Shown here in pieces: positions 42,683 through 52,325 of a stretch of DNA of 64,000 nucleotides (the stretch's first letter is position 1; every line of letters starts with the position of its first letter). The position numbers and the translations under genes were made by a program. The DNA comes from Reyranella sp. CPCC 100927 (GTDB lineage Bacteria; Pseudomonadota; Alphaproteobacteria; Reyranellales; Reyranellaceae), in the NCBI RefSeq assembly GCF_007859315.1, contig NZ_VOHA01000004.1, forward strand, positions 372,001-436,000. The letters run 5' to 3'. The notes under the pieces were generated by a model, which had not been told where the DNA came from, did no database searches, and saw only the letters and a list, made by a program, of their open reading frames with translations.

Positions 42683-42869
42683 GATGTCTCCTGGCGGCCC
42701 GGTCGAGGCAGTGCTGTTCGCCAGCCAATGACCAGGTCGCTCCTATGTGGCGATCAGCGGCAGCATGTCATCCAGCGTGCGACAACTTTCCCCGTCACCG
42801 CGAGAAATTGCGGCTGTGTGTCATCAGTTGTATGGGGCGAAGGCGTCGCCTCGTTGCGGTCGTGTCCAG

Positions 42870-44462
42870 TCAATCCGCCACGACTCGCGGCAGAACATCG
42901 CCGCCGGCGGCGTCAGTGAGCGCGCCGGACGTGACCAAGCTGCGCGCCTGCTCGATGTCGGGGGCAAAATGGCGGTCGTCGTCGAGACGCGGCACGACGG
43001 CGCGCAGCGCTGCGCGCACCCGTTCCAGCCGAACACCGGACGGCAGGGGGGCATGGAAGTCGCAGCCCTGGGCGGCAGCCAGCAACTCGATGGCGACAAT
43101 GCTGACGACATTGTCAGCCATTGGCGCCAGCCGGCGCGCGCCGTGCGTCGCCATGGAGACGTGATCTTCCTGATTGGCCGACGTCGGAATCGAATCGACG
43201 CTGGCGGGGAAGGCGCGCTGCTTGTTCTCCGAGACCAGAGCCGCTGCCGTCACCTGCGGGATCATGAAACCCGAGTTCAGGCCGGGCTTGGGTGTGAGGA
43301 AGGCCGGCAGTCCGGACAGCGCGGAGTCGACCAGCATGGCGACGCGACGTTCGGCCAGTGAGCCGATCTCGCACAACGCCATCGCGATCATGTCAGCCGC
43401 GAAGGCGACGGGTTGGGCGTGGAAGTTGCCACCCGATATCACGTCGCCGCTGTCGGCAAACACCAGCGGGTTGTCGGAGACGCCGTTGGCTTCCGCCGCC
43501 AGCGTCATGGCGGCCTGGCGCAGCACATCCAGGCAGGCGCCCATGACCTGCGGCTGGCAACGCAGGCAGTAGGGGTCCTGCAGGCGTTCATCGCCGGTGC
43601 GATGCGAGGCGCGGATCGCCGACCCTTCCATCAGTGTGCGCAACGTGGCGGCCACGTCGATCTGCCCGCGGTGACGGCGCAGATTCTGGATGCGTGCATC
43701 GAACGGGCCGTCCGAACCACGCGCCGCATCGGTCGACAGCGCGCCGGTCACAAGAGCAGCCTGCAAGGCGCGCTCGGCCTGGAACAGGCCGGCCAGCGCC
43801 AAGGCCGTCGACACCTGCGTACCGTTCAGCAAGGCAAGCCCCTCCTTGGGGCCGAGCACCAGCGGCGCCAGCCCGGCCGATGCGAGCGCAACATCCGCGG
43901 GCACGCGCGCGCCATCGACGATGAACGCGCCGACGCCCATCAGCGCCGCCGTCATGTGGGCCAGTGGCGCCAGATCGCCGGAGGCACCGGCCGAGCCCTG
44001 GCCGGGCATCACCGGTACGAGGCCGCGTGCCAGCGCTGCCTGCAGATGCTCGACCGTCTGCCAGCGGACGCCCGAGGCGCCTTGCGCCAGGCTGGCCAGC
44101 TTCAATGCCATCACCAAGCGGACCACCGGCACGGGCAGCGGGTCGCCGACGCCCGCGGCATGCGACAGCACGAGGTTGCGCTGTAGCGTTGCTAGGTCGG
44201 CATCGCCAATGCGCACGCTCGCCAGTTTGCCGAATCCGGTGTTGATCCCATAGACCGGTTCGTGCCGTGCCAGGATCGCCTCGATCGTATGAGCGCTGGC
44301 CGTCACGGCGGCATGACACTGCGGATCGAGTGCCACGTTGTTGCCGGTGTAGATGGCATGCCAAGCCGCCAGGGAAACCTGACCCGGGACGAGCACTGTT
44401 GTTTCGCTCACCACTCTCTCCCGACCATGATGGGCGGCATTGTCATGCATGGCACCCGCCAC
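42870..44462 (-). CDS. hutH: histidine ammonia-lyase
   Basis: This 530-residue enzyme deaminates histidine to urocanate. The MIO prosthetic group forms from Ala160-Ser161-Gly162 in [34 protein letters not shown] supplies the active-site Tyr region; [40 protein letters not shown] and [20 protein letters not shown] are typical. The first 17 residues may be non-native, since GTG at codon 18 (VSETT) is a good alternative start. No hutU, hutI or hutG is in the window, so it may be an orphan or part of a scattered pathway. A tyrosine/phenylalanine substrate cannot be excluded, although the sequence looks like HutH. Confidence 0.9.
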   Translation of the reverse strand: MAGAMHDNAAHHGRERVVSETTVLVPGQVSLAAWHAIYTGNNVALDPQCHAAVTASAHTIEAILARHEPVYGINTGFGKLASVRIGDADLATLQRNLVLSHAAGVGDPLPVPVVRLVMALKLASLAQGASGVRWQTVEHLQAALARGLVPVMPGQGSAGASGDLAPLAHMTAALMGVGAFIVDGARVPADVALASAGLAPLVLGPKEGLALLNGTQVSTALALAGLFQAERALQAALVTGALSTDAARGSDGPFDARIQNLRRHRGQIDVAATLRTLMEGSAIRASHRTGDERLQDPYCLRCQPQVMGACLDVLRQAAMTLAAEANGVSDNPLVFADSGDVISGGNFHAQPVAFAADMIAMALCEIGSLAERRVAMLVDSALSGLPAFLTPKPGLNSGFMIPQVTAAALVSENKQRAFPASVDSIPTSANQEDHVSMATHGARRLAPMADNVVSIVAIELLAAAQGCDFHAPLPSGVRLERVRAALRAVVPRLDDDRHFAPDIEQARSLVTSGALTDAAGGDVLPRVVAD

Positions 44463-44530
44463 CGTCGATGGTCTTTTGTGGAGAGTGGGACAGGGAGCAC
44501 CGGCGTCTGCCCGCGCTCCCAGGTGGCCGG

Positions 44531-45355
44531 TCAGAAAGTATAGCCGAGCGACAGCGCACTGAAGGGCTGCAGGCGACGGCGTGTGATCGGGCTGTGGGCC
44601 GCGTCACCCAGCAGGTAGCCTGCGCCAGCCGTGGCGTTCAGAGACCAGTGATCGGTGAACTTCCATGTCGCGCCGACGGCGAAATCGGTGCGCTTGAAGC
44701 CGGCGCTGGCTTTGAATCGCGATAGTCCGGAGCGCGCGGATTGCGTCGGCGTGACACCGAAGAACGTCTTCATGTGATTGTCGTCGGCCCAGGTGGCGGC
44801 GATGTCAGCCCACATCGCGAAGCGTTGCGACACCGGCAGCGTCGCGGTGACGCCGACGGTACCGACCAGACCGTCACTGCCGCCGAAGTCACGTCCGAGG
44901 CTGGTGTGCAGCGTGAAGGCATCCAGGGTGTAGCTGGCAAACATCCGCCCCTGCACGGCGGCGTTGACGTTGCCAAGCCCGCGCAGGTGGCGCCGGTCGT
45001 ATTTCTCGCGCCGGCCCCAGCCGTAGGTGACCGACGCGCCGAGCGTAAAGGCATTGCTCTTCAGGGCGTAGAAGCCCAGGCCGTTCTCCGTATTGAGGAA
45101 CACACGGTCGCGCCAGGTGATGTCGATCGCCGGCATCGGCAGCACCCTGAAGTCGCGGGCGCCTTCATACTTAGGCGCCACGGCCACGCCGGCGCCAAGC
45201 GTGATGTCCCATGACGAGGTCCCGGCGCGCGGCGAACTGCTGGCGCCACTCCCGGCCGTCATCTGCGCCGCGGCATTGCCGGCGAGCAACAGCAGCACCG
45301 CCGACAATGTGACGCCAGGGGCGTTGATCCCGGCCACCGATCGTTTCTCGGCCAT
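44531..45355 (-). CDS. MipA/OmpV family outer membrane protein
   Basis: This 274-residue protein has a signal peptide ([18 protein letters not shown]) and a beta-barrel body that ends with the outer-membrane signature LSLGYTF. Blocks such as [40 protein letters not shown] and [18 protein letters not shown] are family-typical. I chose ATG 45355, with AGAGG upstream, over the GTG at 45367. It is divergent from a TetR gene, with a GACTAGTC-centred palindrome between them, so it is probably controlled by that regulator. Confidence 0.88.
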   Translation of the reverse strand: MAEKRSVAGINAPGVTLSAVLLLLAGNAAAQMTAGSGASSSPRAGTSSWDITLGAGVAVAPKYEGARDFRVLPMPAIDITWRDRVFLNTENGLGFYALKSNAFTLGASVTYGWGRREKYDRRHLRGLGNVNAAVQGRMFASYTLDAFTLHTSLGRDFGGSDGLVGTVGVTATLPVSQRFAMWADIAATWADDNHMKTFFGVTPTQSARSGLSRFKASAGFKRTDFAVGATWKFTDHWSLNATAGAGYLLGDAAHSPITRRRLQPFSALSLGYTF

Positions 45356-45410
45356 ATCCCGTTCCACCTCTTGACGAACTGCCCCTTGACGAGGCCCGGC
45401 GGCGATATCA

Positions 45411-45440
45411 TTATTAATTAGACTAGTCGATTAATTATTG
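45411..45440. promoter_or_regulatory. likely TetR operator between divergent genes
   Basis: GACTAGTC (45421-45428) is a perfect palindrome flanked by TTAATTA on the left and GATTAATTA on the right. The resulting A+T-rich inverted repeat sits between the MipA/OmpV gene and the TetR gene, 30 bases before the latter. The composition stands out in GC-rich DNA, so overlapping promoters are likely as well. Confidence 0.65.
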
Positions 45441-45469
45441 AAAATGAGCAAAAACAAAGGGATGAGCCG

Positions 45470-46075
45470 ATGCGGAAGGTTGATCCGGTCAAGCATGAGG
45501 CGGCACGACAGCGGATTCTCGAGGCAGCCGTGACGTGTTTTGCCCGCCGCGGGTTCCACCAGACGACGACTGCCGAGATTTGCGCCGAGGCGGGCATGAG
45601 CCCCGGCAACCTGTTTCACTACTTCGGCAGCAAGCAGGCGCTCATCGAGGCGCTGGTCGAGGAAGACCGGCGCGAGATCTCCGAATGGTTTGCCCGGACC
45701 AAGGACACCGACGATCTGTTCGCGGCGCTGTTGGACCTGCTGGATTTGTGCGTCGAGCAGGTGGCGAACCCGATCGTGACGCGCATCGGTGTGGAGATCA
45801 TGGCCGAGGCCCTGCGCAACCCCAAGATCGATGCCCTGGTGAAGCGCAATGAAGCTGAGCGGCATGCGGCATTGCTCGACCTGCTGCGCACGGCGGCCGC
45901 GCGCGGGCAGGTCGATGCCAGTCTCGACTTGCCGAAGGCTGCGACCTGGGTAGCCGCACTGATCGACGGTGCGTTCGGCCGCGCGGCGCTCGAGTCATCG
46001 TTCGTGCCCGCTGAGCAGACACCGATGCTGCGGCTGCTGGTCACCCGTTTTCTGCGACCTGGAGATAAACGATGA
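45470..46075 (+). CDS. TetR family transcriptional regulator
   Basis: This 201-residue regulator has a clear helix-turn-helix: CFARRGFHQTTTAEICAEAG, then MSPGNLFHYFGSKQALIEAL (residues about 24-62). The C-terminal part is an all-helical ligand domain similar to TetR_C (VANPIVTRIGVEIMAEALRN). It is divergent from the MipA/OmpV gene with an operator-like palindrome in between. Its stop overlaps the DUF2147 gene by four bases, so the two are cotranscribed. Confidence 0.88.
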   Translation: MRKVDPVKHEAARQRILEAAVTCFARRGFHQTTTAEICAEAGMSPGNLFHYFGSKQALIEALVEEDRREISEWFARTKDTDDLFAALLDLLDLCVEQVANPIVTRIGVEIMAEALRNPKIDALVKRNEAERHAALLDLLRTAAARGQVDASLDLPKAATWVAALIDGAFGRAALESSFVPAEQTPMLRLLVTRFLRPGDKR

Positions 46076-46542
46076 GTGTCGTGTTTCGGCGTTCGGCGAT
46101 GTCAGCGATGGTCGGCCTGATCGGGATGGCGATCGGCGCCGCCGGTAGCCGCGCGGCGCCGCCATCCGTCTACGGTTTCTGGCTGACAGACGATGCCGAC
46201 GCCATCGTCGAGATCCTGCCGTGTTCGGCCAACAATCCGTGCGGCCGGATCGTGTGGATGCGTGAGCAGGGGCCTGACATCCGTGACGTCAAGAACCCTG
46301 ATGCCAAGCTGCGGAGCCGGCCGATCTGCGGTCTGGATCTGCTCGGCGGCTTTCAGACCAACGGCAGCGGCTGGGTCAACGGCTGGCTCTACCATCCCGA
46401 CGAGGGCAAAACGTACAAGGAGGTCTCGCTGACGGTGAGGTCCGCCGGCACCGCACTCACGGTCAGCGTCGGCGGCGGCTTCTTCAGCAGCAGCGAAACC
46501 TGGAAGCGCGTCGATGCGCCGTCCACCCGCTGCGGGCGTTGA
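46072..46542 (+). CDS. DUF2147 periplasmic protein
   Basis: This 156-residue protein has a signal peptide (MVGLIGMAIGAAGSRA) and a DUF2147 domain: SVYGFWLTDDADAIVEILPC, then GRIVWMR, RPICGLDLLGGFQ, NGWLYHPDEGKTYKEVSLTV and SSSETWKRV. The pattern W.t.d..a.v.i..C......G.i.WL and G..YDPxxGkTY is the family signature. The function is unknown; several members occur near envelope genes. It overlaps the TetR gene. Confidence 0.88.
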   Translation: MSVVFRRSAMSAMVGLIGMAIGAAGSRAAPPSVYGFWLTDDADAIVEILPCSANNPCGRIVWMREQGPDIRDVKNPDAKLRSRPICGLDLLGGFQTNGSGWVNGWLYHPDEGKTYKEVSLTVRSAGTALTVSVGGGFFSSSETWKRVDAPSTRCGR

Positions 46543-46555
46543 GACAGTGAACGTC

Positions 46556-47350
46556 ATGGGACGCATGGACGGCAAGGTGGCCCTGGTGACCGGCGCGGCA
46601 TCAGGCATCGGTCGTGCGACAGCGGTACGGTTCGCGCGCGAAGGCGCCGCCGTGGTTTCCACCGATATCGATCATGAGGGCGGCAACGAGACACTGTCGT
46701 TGGTGAAGCAGAACGGCGGGCGTGGCATCTTCCTGCACCATGACGTTGCCAGCGAAGCCTGCTGGATCGACGTGATTGCCACAACGCACGCCGAGTTCGG
46801 CGGCCTGCACGCGCTGATCAACAACGCCGGCATCGCCATCAGCGGTGATATCGTCGAGCGTTCCTACGAATCCTGGCGGCGCGAGCAGTCGATCAACCTC
46901 GATGGCGTCTTCTTCGGGGTGAAACACAGCATACCCTTGCTGGCGCGATCCGGTGGCGGTGCGGTCGTCAACGTGTCGTCTGTCGCCGGCCTGGTGGGCA
47001 ACGCAGGGCTGGCCGGCTATGGCGCCAGCAAAGGGGCGGTGCGGCTGTTCACCAAGGCCGTGGCACTGGAGTGTGCCAAGGCGCGCAACCATGTGCGCGT
47101 GAACTCGGTCCATCCCGGCGTGATCGACACGCCGATCTGGGAGAAGGGATCAAGCGGTCGCGCCGGCGGCTGGGCCGTGCAAGCCGTGCGCAAGGCGCAT
47201 GTCGCGGTCGTCGCACAGCTCGGCGTCCCGGTCGGGCGTGCCGGGCAGGCCGAGGATGTTGCCAACGGCATCCTGTTCCTGGCCTCGGACGAGGCCCGCT
47301 ACATCACGGGCACGGAGCTGGTGATCGACGGTGGCCTGACTGCGCAGTGA
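46556..47350 (+). CDS. short-chain dehydrogenase/reductase
   Basis: This 264-residue enzyme has the classical SDR blocks: GKVALVTGAASGIGRATAVR (NAD(P)-binding), LINNAGIAISGDI, VNVSSVAGLVGNAGLAGYGA with the YxxxK dyad in YGASKG, and ITGTELVIDGGLTAQ at the end. The Asp at the end of strand 2 (VVSTDID) suggests NAD(H). It could reduce a cyclic ketone or sterol-like ketone, but the substrate is not determinable. The ATG at 46556 lies 13 bases after the DUF2147 stop. Confidence 0.92.
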   Translation: MGRMDGKVALVTGAASGIGRATAVRFAREGAAVVSTDIDHEGGNETLSLVKQNGGRGIFLHHDVASEACWIDVIATTHAEFGGLHALINNAGIAISGDIVERSYESWRREQSINLDGVFFGVKHSIPLLARSGGGAVVNVSSVAGLVGNAGLAGYGASKGAVRLFTKAVALECAKARNHVRVNSVHPGVIDTPIWEKGSSGRAGGWAVQAVRKAHVAVVAQLGVPVGRAGQAEDVANGILFLASDEARYITGTELVIDGGLTAQ

Positions 47351-47374
47351 TGTGTGGCGGCCATCCGCCATTGT

Positions 47375-48196
47375 CTAACTCTTGGCTGCAACGAACCCGT
47401 AGAATTTTCTCAGGAAATTCTTTTTCTTCAGGGGGCTCGATGAATACTCGGGAATGGTTTGGATACCGCCCCAACTGAAGACTGACAGTGAAATGGGTGC
47501 ATCATCGTCGAACGATTGGCCTGGCTTGATTGCAGTCGCGAGCGTCACCCAGTGTGTGGGAACAGCCGATACACTGTCGTCCTGCGTTGCTTGGTACATG
47601 ACTGCGGAGTCGATCAACATCGCAACATGATGGCCACTCGAAAAGAAGGCGTTGGCCGACCTCACGTTCATCTCGGCCGTCAGCAAATTCGATTGCGTGA
47701 CAGTGGCGCAGCTAGAGGTCGAGAAGCCGGCAGCCGTGAACCACGCCTCAAGGTCCCGAGGTGGAGTAACGCCGCCAAGCCCGAGATTGAAAGCGACAGC
47801 AGGCGTGACGTTGGCAGAGTCACGGATGCTGGCGAGCATGATCCAGTCTGCCTGATGGGTGTTTCCCTCAGGTTGCGAGGTGCGTACCCATTCTCCTGGT
47901 TTGATCTTCAGATCGCCAATCGTGGCCTGTCCAGTGTTGAACAAATCAATGGCAGCCTGCACATAGGCACTGGGTTTGTCGATAATCAAAGCCCGAACAA
48001 AAGAAGCAGGACCACACAGCGGTGTGCTCTTCTGGGCTACAGCGTTCGGATTTCCAAGCCGCGTCCTGAGGCCTGACACCAAGGTCGCGCGACTAAGTTT
48101 CGGCCAGACGCCTGGACCCTTCTGCGCCGCAAAGTCGTCAAGGAGAGCCGTTTCGTCGAACTTCTTGAAGAGAGATTCGATGCCGGGATAGCCCAT
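47375..48196 (-). CDS. unassigned protein with cysteine-peptidase-like motifs
   Basis: This 273-residue protein is not recognised. It has no signal peptide. KSTPLCGPASFVRALIID resembles the catalytic Cys region of papain-fold peptidases (CGPAS). PTHWVTLATAI could supply the His, and LSVFSWGGIQTIP the third residue region. The middle includes TSSCATVTQSN and AFFSSGHHVAMLIDSAVMYQ. ATG 48196 has AGGAG eight bases upstream. Its DNA is noticeably richer in A+T than the neighbours. It may be an acquired secreted effector or toxin. Confidence 0.6.
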   Translation of the reverse strand: MGYPGIESLFKKFDETALLDDFAAQKGPGVWPKLSRATLVSGLRTRLGNPNAVAQKSTPLCGPASFVRALIIDKPSAYVQAAIDLFNTGQATIGDLKIKPGEWVRTSQPEGNTHQADWIMLASIRDSANVTPAVAFNLGLGGVTPPRDLEAWFTAAGFSTSSCATVTQSNLLTAEMNVRSANAFFSSGHHVAMLIDSAVMYQATQDDSVSAVPTHWVTLATAIKPGQSFDDDAPISLSVFSWGGIQTIPEYSSSPLKKKNFLRKFYGFVAAKS

Positions 48197-48681
48197 CTGA
48201 TTCACTCCTCTTTCGGGTTACTTCCGACCGCATCATCGGATGTGCGGTGCTCGATGCCGTCGTCTGGTTAGAACGTGGTGGCCACTTCCTGGCAGGGGCC
48301 CGTTCGTTCCCCGGCGCCGCGCAACCCGGTCACACGGTGCTCAACAGCGGCCGGACCGCTTGCAGGGCCTCGGGCGAGCAGACAAGGGCAGTCTGGCCGG
48401 CATCGAGATTGACGCTGGCTAATCGCCGGCCAACTCTGTCGCGGCGGCGCCAGCTGGTAAATCGAGCAGAGGTATGACTGCGGTCGAAGCGGCGCGCTGC
48501 GTATTGGATCGCGAATCCTTGTCGCTCAAGGGGATCCGACCCATAGTGAAGGCGTGGCTGGGCATACTTTTGTCCTGGGACCAAAGTACATACGCGCGCT
48601 CGACTGACGCGGGGCCTCACTTCTGAATTTCCAGGCGCGTCAGTAGAGTGCACCTGTGACAGTGGGAAGCGAACCCATCCG
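48197..48681. other. intergenic region, no gene seen
   Basis: This stretch between the peptidase-like gene and the response regulator has only short open frames without protein-like composition or ribosome sites. It probably holds the promoters of both divergent genes. No repeat or RNA gene was recognised. Confidence 0.55.
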
Positions 48682-49353
48682 ATGAAGGTTCTCGTCATCG
48701 ACGACCACGCACTGATCCGCGAAGCGTTGCGCGGCGTTCTGCGCGAGCTGAAGCCGGAGGCAACGGTGTTCGAGGCGCGAGACTCGGAGCAGGCACTGCA
48801 AGTGCTGACGGATCATGCCGATACCGCCCTGGTTCTGCTCGATCTCAGTCTGCCGGACCGCGACGGATTCGCAGTGCTGGCCGATATCCGCCACCGGCTG
48901 CCCGCGACCGCCGTCGTTGTGCTGTCCGCATTCCATGACCGCCCCAATGTCGTTCGCGCGCTCGAGGGTGGTGCCCTGGGCTTCATTCCCAAGTCAGCCT
49001 CGCGCGAGGTGATGGTCAGCGCCTTGAACCTGGTGTTCAGCGGTGGCGTTTACGTCCCGCCGGAGATCCTGTCCGGGCACGACGCGCCTGCCGATGTCTG
49101 TGTCCGTGTGCGGCCAGGATCCTCTCCGGCCGACATCGGCCTGACGGATCGGCAGGTCGCCGTGTTGGCGCTCATGATGCAAGGCAAGAGCAACAAGGCG
49201 ATCTGCCGGGTGCTCGACCTTGCCGAACCGACGGTGAAGAACCACGTCACCGCCATTCTGAAGGCACTGAAAGTCTCGAACCGCACCGAGGCCGTTGTGG
49301 CGGCGGGCGCGCTGGGCTGGGATTTGCGGCGGTCTGCCGACACAGACCGCTGA
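48682..49353 (+). CDS. LuxR/NarL-type response regulator
   Basis: This 223-residue protein has a receiver domain (MKVLVIDDHALIREALRGVL, with Asp54 in LVLLDLSLPDRDGF as the phosphate acceptor, and FIPKSASREVMVSAL containing the conserved Lys). A LuxR-type helix-turn-helix follows at about 150-215 (GLTDRQVAVLALMMQGKSNK, EPTVKNHVTAILKALKVSNR). It converges with the hybrid histidine kinase gene 12 bases downstream, which is its probable partner. Confidence 0.9.
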   Translation: MKVLVIDDHALIREALRGVLRELKPEATVFEARDSEQALQVLTDHADTALVLLDLSLPDRDGFAVLADIRHRLPATAVVVLSAFHDRPNVVRALEGGALGFIPKSASREVMVSALNLVFSGGVYVPPEILSGHDAPADVCVRVRPGSSPADIGLTDRQVAVLALMMQGKSNKAICRVLDLAEPTVKNHVTAILKALKVSNRTEAVVAAGALGWDLRRSADTDR

Positions 49354-49365
49354 TCGTGCGATCCT

Positions 49366-51153
49366 TCAGCCGGCTGCGGAGCTTGTTTGTCTCAGGAGCT
49401 GGGTGACGGTCGCGCGCAGGGTCATCGGGGTCACCGGCTTGTGCAACAGCAACAGGTCGCCGGCGTGCGCCTGGTGCATTCGCTCGGTCGTGGTGTCTCC
49501 GGTGATGAGAAACGCGGGGACCGCGGTGCCGTAAATACGGCGCAGCCGTTCGACGACGTCAAAGCCTGTCCTGCCATCCGCCAGGCGATAGTCGGAGATG
49601 ATCAGGTCGGGCCGTGCGCCACCTCGGGCGAGAGTGGCCAGCGCTGTCTCTTCGGATTCTGCTGTGACAGTTTGGCACCCCCAGCCATGCAAGACGCCGC
49701 GCATGCCGTCAAGAACCAGCGTATCGTCGTCGATCACGACCACGAGTTTGCCGCGCACCGGATCGACGGTCACGGTGGCATCGGCCAGAAGCGCCGTCGA
49801 CGCTGGCGCTGTTGCCTGCGGCAGCAGGACGGAGAAGCGCGAACCCTTGCCCGGCGTTGATGCCACGGTGACGGGGTGGTCAAGCAGGTGACACAGCCGC
49901 TCGACGATGGCGAGCCCAAGCCCCAGTCCTGCATGGCGATCCCGTTCCATGCGTGAGATCTGATAGAATTCGCCGAAGATGTTGCGCTGCTGATCCTCTG
50001 GAATGCCGATGCCGGTGTCCCAGACATCGATGCGTACGTTGGGTCCGCGCCGGCGGCAACCAATGACGATGCCACCCTGCATGGTGTAGCGCACGGCATT
50101 GGACACCAGGTTGAGCAGGATCCGTTCGAGCAGGATGGCGTCGCTGCGAATCCGTACCGTGCTTGGAACGATGCGCAGCCGCAGCTCTTTTTCGCGAGCG
50201 GTTGCGGCGAATGTCGTCTCGACTCTCTGGAGCAGATGGTGGACAGGGAAGTCCGTGAGAGTCGGCGCCAGCACGCCTGCGTCAAGCTTGGAGATATCCA
50301 GCAGGGCGTCGAACAACGCATTCATGGCACCGACGGCGGTGTCGATACGGGCAACCAGCCGGCTGCGTTCGCCTGCATCACGCTCGTCGTGCAACTGGGC
50401 GACAAAAAGGTTCAAGGCGTGCAGCGGCTGGCGCAGATCGTGGCTTGCGGCGGCCAGGAAGCGTGACTTGGCGAGGTTGGCTGCTTCGATGGCGCGGTTG
50501 CGTTCTGCGAGTTGCCGATTGCGTTCGGCAAGCTGCATGCGCAACCGCAGCGACTCGACAAACGAGTTCTGGATGAAGCGGGCGAAGTTGACGAAGAGGA
50601 AAAAGGTCACGGTTGCAGCAAGCGCGATACCCCAGTGGAGAGGGTCATTCTCCATGCCGAAACGGATCGCCGCAGCGGCGAGGAACGGCGTCACGAAGCC
50701 GACATATGCCGGCAAATTGACGGCAAGCGTCACCAGGCCGGATGCCACGGCACCCAACAGCATGGTGACGAGGAAGAGCTGATACTCAACCCGATCAGGT
50801 ACATAGAACAGGAAGCAGGCGCTGGCCCAGATACAGCCACCGACGACCAGAGCCCACTGCACCCGGGTCATCCAGGTAGAGTCGTCGGTGTCGGACGTCC
50901 GGCGGCGATAGGCGCGCGTCATGATCGCGCGGACGAGCGAATAGGCGCCGAAAGCGGCGAGCCAACCCAAGAGAGCCCCGTGCGCGACCTGGTCCCAGAG
51001 CACCCACACCATGATCAATGCGGCCGCGATCCCGGTCAGGATCAGGCGCTGGCCCTCGACGTAAAGCACACGCACCTGCTCAGCCAGGATCGATTCGACC
51101 GGCATTTCGTGATCCTGCGGCGTCACATGCTGCGGCCGCTCGGGAGGGAGCAC
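49366..51153 (-). CDS. hybrid sensor histidine kinase with receiver domain
   Basis: This 595-residue protein has six or seven N-terminal hydrophobic helices (about residues 35-200) as a membrane sensor. A coiled coil (LRMQLAERNRQLAERNRAIE) leads to the dimerisation domain with FLAAASHDLRQPLHALNLFV (phospho-His). The ATPase core has LLNLVSNAVRYTMQGGI (N box), VWDTGIGIPEDQQRNIF (G1) and HAGLGLGLAIVERLCHLL (G2). A C-terminal receiver domain follows, with VVVIDDDTLVLDGMRGVLHG, DLIISDYRLADG and LLHKPVTPMTLRATV. It should phosphorylate the neighbouring regulator or itself. The signal is unknown. Confidence 0.9.
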   Translation of the reverse strand: MLPPERPQHVTPQDHEMPVESILAEQVRVLYVEGQRLILTGIAAALIMVWVLWDQVAHGALLGWLAAFGAYSLVRAIMTRAYRRRTSDTDDSTWMTRVQWALVVGGCIWASACFLFYVPDRVEYQLFLVTMLLGAVASGLVTLAVNLPAYVGFVTPFLAAAAIRFGMENDPLHWGIALAATVTFFLFVNFARFIQNSFVESLRLRMQLAERNRQLAERNRAIEAANLAKSRFLAAASHDLRQPLHALNLFVAQLHDERDAGERSRLVARIDTAVGAMNALFDALLDISKLDAGVLAPTLTDFPVHHLLQRVETTFAATAREKELRLRIVPSTVRIRSDAILLERILLNLVSNAVRYTMQGGIVIGCRRRGPNVRIDVWDTGIGIPEDQQRNIFGEFYQISRMERDRHAGLGLGLAIVERLCHLLDHPVTVASTPGKGSRFSVLLPQATAPASTALLADATVTVDPVRGKLVVVIDDDTLVLDGMRGVLHGWGCQTVTAESEETALATLARGGARPDLIISDYRLADGRTGFDVVERLRRIYGTAVPAFLITGDTTTERMHQAHAGDLLLLHKPVTPMTLRATVTQLLRQTSSAAG

Positions 51154-51260
51154 CGCGGCGCCGGTGAAGCGGGCAAGGATGTCGCGCAGGCTCGTCGCGC
51201 CTCGGCGTGATGCGTCTTCGGCACACTACGTCATATGGCAATAGGCGAATAGCCCCGGCA

Positions 51261-52196
51261 TCAGTTGGCGGACGAGTGCCCGATGCTCCTGGGCGCCGGC
51301 GCACTACGGTAGTGCGACCGCAAGAGCGCGAGGAAACCGGTAGCGGCAGGCGACAGAGGGCGGTCGGGACGGGTGAGGATACCGACCTGCCGCATGATCC
51401 GCGGCTCACGCAGTGGGCGGGCGATCAGCAGTGCGTCGCGTCGCGACGGCAGCACGGAGGCAGGCACGATCGCGATGCCCAGGCCCCGGCCAATGAATTC
51501 ATAGATCGTCGCGAACTGATTGACCGTGATCGCATAGGTGAGTCGCACGCCGGCGCCGGTCACAGCGCCATCGATCAGCCGTCGCAGCCCGGACTCCACA
51601 GGCATCGTGATCACGCTCTCGCCCACGAGATCGTTCAGCCGCAGCGTCGTTCGAGATGCCAGGCGGTGGCGGCGGGGAAGCACGACGTGGCAGGCCTCGG
51701 TCTGTAGCGGCTCGCCATGCAGTGGGGCTTCGCCGCCGGCCATGTCGCCAATGCCGAAATCGGCGGCGCCGCTGCGGACTTCATCGGCCACGCTGCTCTG
51801 CACGCCCTCGCGCACGAATAGTTCGATCCGCGGATAGGTGCGGCGGTAGGTGGCGATCACTCCCGGCAGGACGCTGTGGGCGATCGACATCAGGCAGGCG
51901 ATGACCAGATGCCCGCGGCGCTGCTCGGCGAGCTCGCGTACGTTCTGGATCTGCAGTTCCAGCTCGTTCAGCATGCGCTCAGCTGCCGGCGCGAACTCGC
52001 GGCCTGCCGCGGTCAAGGCGACGTGGCGGGTGCTGCGGGCAAAGAGGACGACACCCAGGATCTCTTCGGCTTGCTTGATGGCGCGCGACAGCGCCGGCTG
52101 CGACGTCGCGAGGTCACTGGCCGCGGCGACGAAACTGCCATAGCGCGCCACCGCCACCACGGCGCGCAGCTGATGCAAGGACAACGCCGTGGGCAT
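51261..52196 (-). CDS. LysR family transcriptional regulator
   Basis: This 311-residue regulator has the LysR helix-turn-helix: LHQLRAVVAVARYGSFVAAA, then SDLATSQPALSRAIKQAEEI. The effector-binding domain follows, with HLVIACLMSIAHSVLPGVIA, AADFGIGDM and GLGIAIVPASVLPS. It is divergent from the two-gene operon containing the UGSC selenoprotein. The 129-base gap between has A+T-rich palindrome-like sequence and probably carries its operator, so it may sense a substrate of that operon. Confidence 0.88.
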   Translation of the reverse strand: MPTALSLHQLRAVVAVARYGSFVAAASDLATSQPALSRAIKQAEEILGVVLFARSTRHVALTAAGREFAPAAERMLNELELQIQNVRELAEQRRGHLVIACLMSIAHSVLPGVIATYRRTYPRIELFVREGVQSSVADEVRSGAADFGIGDMAGGEAPLHGEPLQTEACHVVLPRRHRLASRTTLRLNDLVGESVITMPVESGLRRLIDGAVTGAGVRLTYAITVNQFATIYEFIGRGLGIAIVPASVLPSRRDALLIARPLREPRIMRQVGILTRPDRPLSPAATGFLALLRSHYRSAPAPRSIGHSSAN

Positions 52197-52325
52197 TTTT
52201 CCTCCGATCCGTCATGGCGGAAGCACTATTCATGCATTCATTGCAATAATAGGCGATATCAGGCTTGTATTGATATATGTGGTGCCGACGTGGTGACATG
52301 GTCCTTCGTGAACGGATGGACGACC

